DNA of 64,000 bases from Ecdyonurus torrentis. Its lineage: Eukaryota > Arthropoda > Insecta > Ephemeroptera > Heptageniidae. Positions within the stretch are counted from its first letter, which is position 1, and each line of letters opens with the position of its first letter. Of the stretch, positions 50,996 to 61,090 are shown piece after piece. The notes under the pieces were generated by a model. The model made no database searches. It had not been told where the DNA came from and was given only the letters and a program-made list of their open reading frames with translations. The translations under genes were made by a program, and so were the position numbers. The stretch is from contig OX439127.1 of assembly GCA_949318235.1 (NCBI GenBank), forward strand, positions 12,639,355-12,703,354, read 5' to 3'.

Positions 50996-51163
50996 ATCGT
51001 CGCAGGTCCGCTATACTGTTCGATGTTCATTTAACCTTGAAAAATATTTTTTGCAGCAAATGACCTGAAATGGAAAAATCCAAAATTTGGGGTCGATTCC
51101 AATGTAATTGATTTTTCAAGGTCAATTAGACATCGGACATTATAGCGGACCAACAACGATATT
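50996..51163. mobile_element. Small inverted-repeat element (MITE)
   Basis: Arms GGTCCGCTATACTGTTCGAT and the complement of ATCGGACATTATAGCGGACC, followed by CCTTGAAAAAT on both sides. About 165 bp, sitting between two AT microsatellites. Confidence 0.7.
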
Positions 51164-51678
51164 ATATATATATATATAACAATTTTGAAGTAAAATTACA
51201 AAGTATTAATAAAATGAAATTTGAACTCTGTATTAAAATGCAATGCAATTATATCATAATATTTACATTTTATAAAAGGCATAGAAGAAGGATCAAGGTA
51301 GAATATATGTATATATATATATTATATGGGGGAGGGGAGGAGAGGAAGAGAACTAAAGCAAGAAGGTGGTGAAAGAAAGAGGAGAAGGAAGATGATTTGC
51401 ATTATGTTGCCCTCAGCAATTTTATTCAATACCTACAGTAAATATATATATATAGGGATATATATTTTTTTTTTTGCTCTAAAACACATATAGTACATAG
51501 TATACTATGTAATTAGCATGTGATTATAGTATATTGAAGCTTGACGGAATTTCGACACTACTCCAATCTCTGCTGGTGCAATTTTGGCACATTTGTATTC
51601 TTTGCTCTCCCCTCTTTAGAAACATCTTTATACGCTTAGCCTGTACAGGTGTGCCATTAGTAGGCGTGGCGAAAATTT

Positions 51679-51802
51679 TACAGCTCCGGCTAAAATTTTG
51701 AGACCGATTTGCATAGGCAACCCGCAAACACACTATGTTATCTTTATGAGAAAGCGCTGCGGCCGATGCTGCCCTGTTCTTAAACTTTTGGCCAGAGCTG
51801 TA
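51679..51802. mobile_element. Tc1-like MITE, family B copy 1
   Basis: Ends TACAGCTCCGGCTAAAATTT and, on the other strand, TACAGCTCTGGCCAAAAGTT; these resemble Tc1 termini and include TA. The 124-bp body (GCGCTTTCTCATAAAGATAA on the minus strand) matches the copy at 61.5 kb. Non-coding, although it supplies most of a 93-codon false frame. Confidence 0.75.
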
Positions 51803-52605
51803 CATGTGTTAAAATTGTACCTGCGGAGATTACATTAGTACCATAATGCCGCGTAGCCCTCAATATATTAATTTTATTACTCATTATAGCAACATATAAA
51901 AAGCACTACTACACCAAGAAAATTATAAACTGTATGGTAACAAAAAAAGATCAGAAAATGACCCTGGCTTATCCATGTTTTAGCGCATTAATGTCATTAT
52001 GAATTCAAGCTCTTAAGGCTCTTGCATGAGGATTCTAGACAATTCCCAGCAAAGAATCAGGGACTTGTTAATCTTGGACCGGCACTTGCCATAATGTACA
52101 ATTTCCAAAACAATGCGCTTTCAAAATGAAAGACAAGAGCATTTTTTTTTTTTTTTTATCTACATTTCATGTGCATTCACAAATACTTTTAAATTGAGCA
52201 CATGAAGACATTTAACCACATTTTTTATAGTTTGCCTAGCTCACTATCATGTGCTTACTGGGGGGGGGAGTGGGGGGGGGGGGGGGGAGAAAGCACGCAG
52301 CGTTTTGGATTGTGCATGCAATGAACACCAATCAACCAATTTATACATTAAAGGAAAGAAACTAATTCAATTAATTAATTGAATGTTACAAATCAAAGGA
52401 AAGAAAATAGTTTTACAATCAACGTGTTACATGAAAAATTATTTTAAGCAAAAATGTTTAATTAAAGGATCAGATTGAATAAAATAAATTAACAAAAAGT
52501 TTGTTGAAATATTTTTTTCAGAGTTGATTTATATTGTGATTTTTCTTCTTCTATATAACATAATACATTACCCAATTAATAAATTATTGGTTAGATAATA
52601 TTATA

Positions 52606-52750
52606 TCGTCCCAATCGCGTCAAAAAGTTACAAGTCAAATTATCACGAGCGCGCCAAACGTTCCATCTGACACAGTAAACCCTATGTAGATGGAACGTTT
52701 GGCGAGATCGTGATAATTTCACTTGAAACGCTTTGACGCGATAGAGACGA
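52606..52750. mobile_element. Small inverted-repeat element (MITE) downstream of the PCGF3-like gene
   Basis: Arms TCGTCCCAATCGCGTCAAAA against TTTGACGCGATAGAGACGA, and inner arms CCAAACGTTCCATCT against AGATGGAACGTTTGG. About 145 bp, beginning about 58 bp after the stop codon, so it may lie in the 3' UTR. Confidence 0.75.
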
Positions 52751-52807
52751 TGTATTGGTTTCTTGGTGAGAACATCTCGTGCAAAAGCCTTGGTTACACG
52801 GATCAAG

Positions 52808-53479
52808 TTACAAGTCAATCCGGGGTCGATACTGCAATACGAGAGGAGGTTCTTTGAATCTCCACCTTGTAACAAAGACAAATTTTAGGGTATGATCTTT
52901 ACCCAGCAATTCATCATTGCATAGGACGTCAATATCTTTATATTGGTCCATAGCATTCAAAATCTTCTTTGCCAGGAATTTTTTTAAGTGGGTAATCGTA
53001 GCTTGGGCAGAACAGCGGATGTATCGGCGACTCAATCCCTTCAGGTTATTCCCGACGCACACTAGGCTGACATTTACTTGTTCATCCTGCCTGTGATAAT
53101 CACTCACAGCATGCTTTTCATCTTGAGCTTTCTCACCCTCGTGCTCGATTAAGACAGGGATGTCTCGAGGACAAGGGAGGCCTCTCACCCTGTAGAACTC
53201 GCGTTCTCGTTTGACCTCAGTTTTTTCAAGATCAGGGACTAGTTTATAGACTATATCTTGCATAGTTCTATCAAAACTGATGTACTGCAGGGGGTGGGAC
53301 TGGTGGATCACAATGTGACAGCACGGACAGGTGTTGTTCTCTTCCAAGTGTTTTACCAAGCAGCTCTTACAAAAAGTATGAAGACATTCTGTAACTGTAG
53401 TTGCCTCCACCAGATATCCTCTACAAATTTTGCAGGAGATGTGATTGTTAAGTGTTTTAAGTTTAACCCTGCGCTCCAT
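52808..53479 (-). CDS. PCGF3: PCGF3-type Polycomb group RING finger protein, 223 residues, single coding exon
   Basis: The start MERRVKLKTLNNHISCKICR is near-diagnostic for PCGF3/PCGF5 (Drosophila l(3)73Ah). The RING is complete: C16, C19, C32, H34, C37, C40, C51, C54 (CPCC where PCGF3 usually has CPTC). SHPLQYISFDRTMQDIVYKL follows, and a C-terminal RAWUL domain (about 134-221) contains IRCSAQATITHLKKF and VTRWRFKEPPLVLQYRPR. PCGF3 pairs with RING1/2 in variant PRC1 complexes that ubiquitinate H2A in the nucleus. The ATG is chosen by alignment; the frame runs upstream only through an intron. The acceptor TTGTTCTTTAG| lies 15 nt before the ATG, implying a 5' non-coding exon. The coding part has no introns, so a functional retrocopy is possible. 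Confidence 0.93.
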   Translation of the reverse strand: MERRVKLKTLNNHISCKICRGYLVEATTVTECLHTFCKSCLVKHLEENNTCPCCHIVIHQSHPLQYISFDRTMQDIVYKLVPDLEKTEVKREREFYRVRGLPCPRDIPVLIEHEGEKAQDEKHAVSDYHRQDEQVNVSLVCVGNNLKGLSRRYIRCSAQATITHLKKFLAKKILNAMDQYKDIDVLCNDELLGKDHTLKFVFVTRWRFKEPPLVLQYRPRIDL

Positions 53480-53798
53480 GATATGATTGGTATCTAAAGA
53501 ACAAAAGAAAAAAAAATTACTCATAATATAGAAATGGTGAAATGTTATGTTTTTTTTTTTTTTTTTTTTTTTTTTGCTACATATCTCAAAAATGACATAA
53601 ATAATATACACACTATATAATACTCTTGTATTTATATACATTTTTCATAAAAACATTTGAGCATTTTTATTTTTTATGTATTAAAATGTGCAAATTCAAG
53701 CTTATTTGAAGTAATAAAACTTAACATGCAAAAATAATTAAATCCTCTTCAGCTTATGAATGGCAAAGTTTAAATATGCTAAAGATAAAAATTACGTA

Positions 53799-53846
<48 letters not shown>

Positions 53847-54000
53847 TACGTATTATAGTATTTTTAGAGCAACAACTTTATCACACAACACTAAATTTCT
53901 ATTTTTTTTTTAATGTCTTGGAAACAAGAAATATATCTATTTGAGTCCATGGTTTGGAAAGTTTAAAACTCACTGTCATTTGTCATCAATCCATGCTATG

Positions 54001-54003
<3 letters not shown>

Positions 54004-54053
<50 letters not shown>
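54004..54053. repeat. Compound GT/GA microsatellite
   Basis: A GT array followed by a short GA array, just outside the hAT-like element at 54,076. Confidence 0.93.
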
Positions 54054-54055
<2 letters not shown>

Positions 54056-54075
54056 AATACTAGCAAGGGTCTTAC

Positions 54076-54443
54076 CAGGGTCAGCCTGGGAGGTAAAGGC
54101 CCAGTCCGCGAGATTACAAAAGGGCCCGCGAACGGTGCGGACGAGGCCCCCCAAAACAGCGTCGCAGGCAAAAAAAAATTTGCGGCCACGCCCCCTTTTC
54201 AGTGGGAATTTACTTCAAATACTTCAATTTTTTAGGAGATTTTTATGACATGCACACTACAAATAAAATAATCATAATGTTTTTAAATGAGCTAATTGAC
54301 CACTAGAGTTCACTATAGGGTTGCAATTTTTTAAAAAAATTAAAAGCGGATGGAATTTTAAGATTGGATGTAATTTTGTCGTTTTTTTTGAAAGAAAAAG
54401 AAAATTTATCAGTCTGAAATTGTCCTTTTAATTTTTTTCCTTC

Positions 54444-54476
<33 letters not shown>

Positions 54477-54562
54477 GGTGTGTTGTAGGCAAGGCAAGGG
54501 CCAGCACCCGGGGGGGCCCGGTCTGCAATTGCGGACTAGCGGACCTGGCCAGGCCGACCCTG
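54076..54562. mobile_element. Non-autonomous hAT-like element, 487 bp, with 8-bp target duplication
   Basis: Ends CAGGGTCAGCCTGG and CCAGGCCGACCCTG form the inverted repeat. Flanking GGTCTTAC (54,068-54,075 and 54,563-54,570) is an exact 8-bp direct repeat, the hallmark of hAT insertion. The termini differ at two positions from those of the 44.3 kb element, so both belong to related families. GC-rich subterminal parts and poly(T) (54,447-54,472); no coding capacity. Confidence 0.85.
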
Positions 54563-54754
54563 GGTCTTACCAAAGTAGCAGTTATATGGAGAGGTATCTC
54601 TACACTCTCTAAACCCTCTCCAGCACTTCTATTATATGGGTCATATGACTATGGTATATATTTCTGGTATTATATTTCTATCCTTTTCTTTAATAATGTT
54701 GAGCTTTAATATATACCCAAATAAATTGATGTTGTATTGTATGTATAGTAATTT

Positions 54755-54758
<4 letters not shown>

Positions 54759-54826
<68 letters not shown>
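54759..54826. repeat. (AT)n microsatellite
   Basis: An AT array ending in a short GT run, within the proposed intron. Confidence 0.95.
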
Positions 54827-54834
<8 letters not shown>

Positions 54835-55562
54835 ACAGATACGGACACAATAAATTACAAAGTATTGAATATTATAGAAAAATCATAAATATTGCAACAA
54901 TGCCACAAAGATAACACACATCAAGGTAGAGAGCGGGTGCGGGTGTGGTGGGTGTCAAAAAAAGATATTGAAATGTTGCCGTTAATTCCTTCATTATTAA
55001 CATATTGTGTCTGTATGTATTGGTACTGTACCAGTTAAAACTGTTAATTGGAATGGTAATTATAAATTTTAATTTTATGCTGAAAAAGCATAATATTCTT
55101 CTACATCATAGTGTATAAATGTTATACATGCATATAATTTAAATCTCCTCTGATTTACATAGGCCTATTATATAAACTGTATGTATACGGCATGGTGAAA
55201 TATATATGATAGGCCTATATACCAGGGACAGATGAAAATTTCTGAGAAACGCATATGTACGAAAAGAATTAAAGCTTCCCAGTGGTCCTATATCTCCAAC
55301 TAGTATGCCTTGAGACTGATAATAATAATAATAATTAAGGGCTTTTATTGGGTGAAATCAGACATACAACCTCTCAATTTAACCCCAACTGTTTAACAGT
55401 CAGTTACAATTCTTGTTAATTTTAACATTAACATATAACAAGAAACTTATTTTAAATAATTTTATTAATAATTTTTAATTACAATTAGATAATTTATTTA
55501 CTAAAATTTTAATTGATTTTAAATTTCTTTTCACTTAAAATTATTTATAATTGAGAATACAT

Positions 55563-55832
55563 ATATGTCGATGTTGTTGCGAGCAATATGTGTAACTAGT
55601 TTTTTGTAACGCAAAGCAAAATGTGTAAGTCTTTATTTGTTGCGTGTAGCAATATATGTATCTCGTTTTTTGTCACGCGAAGCAATATGTGTAAGTCGAG
55701 CGCCATCTACATTACATTCGGAAATGACTTACACGTTTTGCTAAGCTAGACAAAAAACGAGATACAGTACACATATTGCTACGCGTGACAAAAAACGAGT
55801 TACACATATTGCTCGCAACAACATCGATATAC

Positions 55833-55833
<1 letters not shown>
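55563..55833. mobile_element. Inverted-repeat element with repeated inner motif, about 270 bp
   Basis: Arms GATGTTGTTGCGAGCAATAT and the complement of ATATTGCTCGCAACAACATC. A motif GCAATATGTGTAACT..GTTTTTTGT.ACGC occurs several times within each arm, so the arms themselves contain direct repeats of about 65 bp. Non-coding. Confidence 0.75.
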
Positions 55834-55880
<47 letters not shown>

Positions 55881-55901
55881 CCTATGTATATATTATATAG
55901 T

Positions 55902-56081
55902 TTACCCGTCGAAGTGAACGAACAACACTTTACAAATTTCACTCAAAATGAACGATCTGTGTTTGGTACTTCTACGCGTTTTAACATGAGAACTAGATGG
56001 GGGAACTTGGAAATTGTAAAGTGTAGAATGTTCACTTTTCCCCAAATTTATAAAGTGTAGTTTGTTCACTTCGACGGGTAA
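55902..56081. mobile_element. Small inverted-repeat element, 180 bp
   Basis: Ends TTACCCGTCGAAGTGAAC and GTTCACTTCGACGGGTAA are exact complements, followed by inner CACTTTA/TAAAGTG arms. AT microsatellites with GGCCTAT lie on both outer sides (55,840-55,878; 56,084-56,126). Confidence 0.8.
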
Positions 56082-56082
56082 G

Positions 56083-56128
<46 letters not shown>

Positions 56129-56420
56129 CCTATACACTTGATATTTTGGTTAGAAAAAAAATTAATAGTTAATAATAGTTAATTGAGAATATATATTCAC
56201 ATTAATATATATTAGAGACTAATGCAATTGATCAAGTCTTTCTTCCATCCCTTAACGCAATTATATTGGGGTGATTGTGGGAGGACCTCAAAATGCTTTT
56301 TCTTTCTTTTTTTTCTGCAGTTACCTTACTTAGATTGCGTTTAACACAAAATGTTTCCCTTGCCATGACTGCTTTTTGGGTTGTTATTTTTTATTTATTT
56401 ATTTATTATTATTATTACTA

Positions 56421-56457
<37 letters not shown>

Positions 56458-56516
56458 ACCAAAAATGATCGAAAAAAATGTACTGCAGACCAGCATTAAG
56501 TATTTGGCACAGAAAC

Positions 56517-57178
56517 AAAGGTATGCAAGGGAAATTCATGATGTCACATTGAAAACAATAAGAAGCAATACCCTATTATATACTGCAGTGTTCAAATACA
56601 TAGGTATCTAAATTTTAGACTGGTTATACTGACCATTGCAGTTGACCCCTCTAAAATAGCCAAACTCTGCTCCTGCTGTTGATATGATTAAAAAAAGTAT
56701 GTACACCAAGTTTTGCTTTAACACCAACATATGTAATATATCAGCCGACTCTAGACTATTAAGTAAAATGAAATGAATTATGGAAATAAAAAATTCAGTG
56801 CATTAAAATTGTTTTAAAAATGGGTACCACAATTGGACAAGTTGTTATGTTGCCCATATGCGGCACATCTTTTTCTAGCAGCTTTTTTAACCTAAAATTT
56901 TGTGTTTGTATAACTTTTTTTTATATCATATAATAGCCCAAAGTCTTGGCTTTCTGCTGATATACAATATTTTGGTCTTGAAGCAAAATTTGGCATACTG
57001 TACTTTTTAAATCATATTGAGAGTGGGAGCTGATTTTAGCCATTTTAGAGGGGTCAACTTCAACGGTCAGTATAACCAGTCTAAAATTTAGATACTGTAT
57101 CCACTTGAAAACTGCATGATATGATGGAGCATTGTCCCTTATTGTTTCTAATGTGACATCATGAATTGCACACTTTTA
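56517..57178. mobile_element. Foldback element with arms of about 250 bp
   Basis: Left arm segments TTCATGATGTCACATTGAAA and TAGACTGGTTATACTGACCA then GTTGACCCCTCTAAAATAGC are mirrored, with some mismatches, from 57,178 back to about 56,930. The spacer is about 160 bp. No transposase. Somewhat diverged, so an older copy. Confidence 0.8.
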
Positions 57179-57789
57179 TTTCCCTGCCAGGTATGGTAAT
57201 AGGACTAGTTAAGGTTCAAATTCCTATAGTATTGTTGAGAAACAGCCAAACCGACACTGCCGCAGTTATCGGCACTCCTATTTATCTCGGCCCTCTTTAG
57301 TGATACAAGAGTTTTAAGCAGTGGTATGGCAAGTAGACAGAATTCTAAGATAGTTGGTTCTAGTTAGAATCTCGTCAACTTATTACTTTTGCCGTAAAAA
57401 GAGCCTGCCGTTAACTGCGGCCTGCCGATAACTAGTACATTTACCATACTTGATGCTTGTCCCCAGCACATTTTTTTGCCATTTCTTGGAGCAGCCGACT
57501 TTGCTTCACATTAGTTAGCACCATATACTTAATAAATGACACAGTGATATGCAAATTTTAAGTTTGTCTATTACAATACCACATTCACAAAGATATGCAA
57601 AGATACCACATGCACATGGACAGTTTTTTATTTTGTCCTAATATTAATATTTATGTATATGTACATATGCATATATGCATTTCTCAGGAATTTTCCTCCG
57701 ACCCTCGTACATACATACACGATCATTTGTCATACTCTTGCAGGCATACATAATCCCTTATCCCTTTACATACAATATAATCATGTAAT

Positions 57790-58133
57790 ATGAATGATAT
57801 AAATTGAGAAGTATGAGAACAGTGTATTACGGTGGTATGGTCATGTTGAGAGAATGGGTGATGAAAGAATAGCAAAGCAGGTAAATCATAGTAGAGTGGA
57901 TGGAAGGAGAGATAGAGGCAGGCCTAAAACATCATGGTCTGAGGTGGTTGGAAGATGTTTGAAAAATAAGAATGTACGCAGTATGAAATGCAAAAGGAAA
58001 TGTATGAAACAAGGTATGAGACTGGCGGAAGCAAGTGAAGTATATGTCAGGATAGGAAGTTGTGGAGGTCTATCACTGGGTCAGGATAAAACATCTGTGT
58101 TGGCTTACCCTGAAAGGGATTTATAGCGTCATG

Positions 58134-58164
<31 letters not shown>

Positions 58165-58190
58165 TGTATGTATGTATGTATGTATAAATT
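57790..58190 (+). mobile_element. 3' fragment of an RTE-like non-LTR retrotransposon
   Basis: An open frame continues through LRWYGHVERMGDERIAKQVN and SRVDGRRDRGRPKTSWSEVV, the conserved C-terminal signature of RTE/CR1-like reverse transcriptase ORFs. It ends at 58,126 and is followed by an ATGT tetranucleotide array (about 58,136-58,184), which looks like the element's 3' tail. The 5' part with the catalytic domain is absent, the usual truncation. Confidence 0.8.
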
Positions 58191-58372
58191 ATATGGTACA
58201 GTATACGCACTATACACATTTAAAAATCATATCATATTTATGTAGTAATATATATACATACATACATATGTATGGTATATATATATATATTACATAATCT
58301 GGTTGCCTGATATGTATGCATATATATATATATATATGTGGGGATCGCTCTAAATTTGCAATTATATATTAT

Positions 58373-58403
<31 letters not shown>

Positions 58404-58634
58404 GATCTAGCTTGAAAGCATCTCGATCTTGCAATATGATCGACACTCTGCAGTTGTTGGCAGATGCGGGTTAACGAAAACTTAAAAAAAAAAGATATAT
58501 TATCTCCTCAACCATTCAATAGTCAGGACTCAATATAGTGGCATCAAAAATGCTCTCAAAGTCATATTTCTCACAGTGCCAACAATGGAGAATCGACCTT
58601 TTCCATTTCACTAACCTGTAAAAAGCCATTATGC

Positions 58635-59502
58635 CCCTTCTATACGGGAAACAGGCTTAAGCCGGTCATAGGATAAATCCTATCGTGAACGTCTAAACGA
58701 GTGGATTAACGCATGTGATTAACAGTGTTGCAACATCTTAAAAACAATTGAAAGTTAGCTTTTACGCCCTCTTTTGATAAAAATATGCATAAAAATTGAC
58801 ATGCGGTGTCAAAAATTGCGAAGTGTTAATTTATATTTAATCTCACTACCGGTACGAAGTTATGCAGATTTCTGTGTGCTTTTACTTTTATTTTTTCGTA
58901 CTTATTTGAGTAAAATAAATTATTTTTTTAATCAAGGCTAATAAACAATTAATAATTACATTGGTAATTAACTATTTTAATTATTAACCCTATCATCACA
59001 TTAAAAAAAAAGATTTTCTTCCAATTTTCTCTTATTTTCAATAAGTTTAACGTATTATTAATTATTTTACTGTATATATTTTAATGAGGTAAATAATAAA
59101 ATTTATTATTTTTAAATTTATACTTACGTTGAGAAAAATGTAATTGTAGTAAATAAATCACTATTTCTATATTTATAATTATTGCAATACTTCAATAAGT
59201 ATTTTTTTCTATACTATATATTTATATTTATCTCTCCAATAATTATTACTACAAAATTTTAACCCTAAAATACTCAAATCACAGTTTTTTCTCACATTAA
59301 TTAATGGTTTTGCTTTAAAAACTGCGCAAAAACACTGAAAACAATTGACGATCAATAGGATTAGATGAGAAAATCGCCCTCCTCGGACCGGCTTTATCCT
59401 ATTCGAGATTTAATCCTGTGTGCGGATTAAATCAACGTCTAAACGAGGATTTAATCCTATGACCGGCTTTATCCTGTGGATAAAGTCCTCGTATAGACGT
59501 AG
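58635..59502. mobile_element. TIR element, 868 bp, with 8-bp target duplication
   Basis: Flanked by direct repeats CATTATGC (58,627-58,634; 59,503-59,510). Ends CCCTTCTATACGGG and, on the other strand, CTACGTCTATACGAGG are related inverted repeats. Subterminal repeats AAGCCGGTCATAGGAT and CGTCTAAACGAG recur near both ends. The 8-bp duplication points to a hAT- or P-type transposase acting in trans. The central AT-rich part has no ORF. Confidence 0.75.
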
Positions 59503-59814
59503 CATTATGCAAGCCAACAACTGACTATCTACCACTATCTACCACACAGCGCCACACAGCTGCGTACGCGTACATATGTATGTATGTATATGTACATACA
59601 TAATAAAATGTATATATATGTATGTATGTATATGGACAGTGTACAAAGTTATGGCATATAGTTATATATAGGAGTTGAAATGAAAGAAAAATTAAGAAAT
59701 ATTTCGTTTACACTAATAAAGCAAAGCATTGATTATGCGTTAAAGTTCATAATTTTATCTAATTGTCAATAAAATTACAGAATACAAGTAAAAAAAAAAA
59801 AACAAAAAAATTAC

Positions 59815-60240
59815 CTGGTTGCCAACCCGAACGCCCTGCTATACGCTTTACGTACGCCACCCTTTGTCCTTTGTGATTCAGCTGTTTGCCTTGTATACTA
59901 AACGCAAGCTAACTCATAGATATGTGCGCTCTAAAGTACAAACTTACGGAAAAGAGATCGACACAAATGTAAAAACGACCTTGCTCAGCACTGCAGTCAA
60001 CAAGTGAATGTCAATACGCGCGTGATTGTACTTTCAGCTCCAACTCTTAACGTGGAGCTCGGAGCGGAGACAACTTCTTGATAACTTTGCTACTACAGTG
60101 AATTCACTGTTAACAAAAGCAAAAGCCAAGATCAGGCCAAGATACGAGCAGGATACGCATTGTAACTGCAATATCCTGCCTCCTTCTCCTTGCACGCAGC
60201 GTGCAGTACACCGTCGCAGGTCGGCATCAGCTGCAGCCAA
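59815..60240 (-). promoter_or_regulatory. Candidate promoter and 5' non-coding exon of the PCGF3-like gene
   Basis: A GC- and CpG-richer island in AT-rich DNA. On the minus strand it ends in GGTTGGCAACCAG|GTAATTTTTT, a good donor, 6.3 kb upstream of the PCGF3-like acceptor. On the plus strand it also ends in GCAGCCAAG|GTATGT (60,240/60,241), so transcription may be divergent. The plus frame (LLTKAKAKIRPRYEQ) is not recognised. No TATA box or start site was identified. Confidence 0.4.
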
Positions 60241-60993
60241 GGTATGTACTTACGAGACGAGCACAGTATATGTAATTGTATGTAAACATAACATTATAGC
60301 TGCAGTCTGGCTTATCACTTGCAGTTTGCAGCAAGCAGCACTGCGATTTGCACAGCTGCAGTCAGGTTTCAGGTTGTGGACTGGTCCTGGATTGAAGAAC
60401 TTTATAGATAAGTTACTGGATACATACATACCAGTCAGGACAAGAAGGCTTGCAAAAATAATGAACGGTATATATATGTATACGTATGTACATGTTATAC
60501 ATGCATACATATCATACATATTATATATGTTCTGTTGTTGATCTTTGTAAGTCATATATTGGATATTGGGTTGTTTTATTGTTGTTGTTGTTGTTAGTAA
60601 CACACACACATGCTGTTTTTTGTGTACATATAAATATTACTGTATTTTTAGCAATTGAATGCTATTTTTAAATCATTTTTCATATTAACTTTCTGTTATA
60701 TAACTTTCTTACAACGTAGACCCCACGCACTTACACTATTTTGGGCTCCAAATACCAAATCTGTATAAGGTCAGACCAGTGCTCGTTAACGTGAAATCAT
60801 GTTTCCGTTTTAATGGCTGTACATGATGGCAGTACCCAATGAAGGGAGCACATGGTCATTCCATCATGTGAGTACAGCTATGGTAGACATGCCACTTTTC
60901 GGCCGCTTAATGATCTTGTTTGATATTATCACCATATTTACAACCAAATAATAATAATACGCTTCAGCACTTGAATGAGTACGAAACTTTTTA

Positions 60994-61090
60994 CAGTCAG
61001 TCACCCATCCAAGTATTGACCACGCTCGATGTTGCTTAACTTCTGTGATCTCACAAGAACTGAACCGGATCAGACAACGCGATAAGGCTG
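60994..61090 (-). ncRNA. 5S rRNA-like sequence (5S-derived SINE or pseudogene)
   Basis: The minus strand reads GCCTTATCGCGTTGTCTGAT, CCGGTTCAGTTCTTGTGAGA, TCACAGAAGTTAAGCAACAT, CGAGCGTGGTCAATACTTGG, ATGGGTGACTGA. This follows eukaryotic 5S rRNA from its 5' end through box A and the internal promoter (AAGTTAAGCAAC, TACTTGGATGGGTGAC). After that the similarity stops and unrelated sequence follows, with ATT repeats about 50 bp on. A SINE3-type element with a 5S head is likely; a truncated 5S pseudogene is the alternative. It makes no complete 5S rRNA. Confidence 0.8.

Larger units (their letters stand above)
46975..52600. other. AT-rich intergenic DNA, no gene seen
   Basis: It contains poly(A) at about 48,565-48,594, the AT tracts near 49,050-49,210, a G-rich homopolymer at about 52,261-52,287, and two small inverted-repeat elements annotated separately. 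Short frames such as 47,167-47,433 and 50,098-50,352 have the composition of random AT DNA. Confidence 0.5.
53494..59814 (-). other. Proposed 5' UTR intron of the PCGF3-like gene
   Basis: It runs from donor AACCAG|GTAATT at 59,815/59,814 to acceptor TTGTTCTTTAG at about 53,494-53,504. At least seven repeats lie inside it: poly(T) at 53,551-53,575, poly(A) at 53,801-53,843, and the elements at 54.1, 55.6, 55.9, 56.5, 57.8 and 58.6 kb. The pairing of donor and acceptor is inferred from position and strand only. Confidence 0.4.

Noticed and set aside
51524..51805. 93-codon minus-strand frame
   Set aside because: It is the Tc1-like MITE and its flank; the related copy at 61.5 kb has a different frame.
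60026..60541. 171-codon plus-strand frame, with a stretch (LLTKAKAKIRPRYEQ) faintly like mitochondrial ATP synthase subunit g
   Set aside because: The frame starts without an ATG, the resemblance is limited to a few residues, and the second half runs through an intron-like region. I treat the area as a promoter candidate instead.
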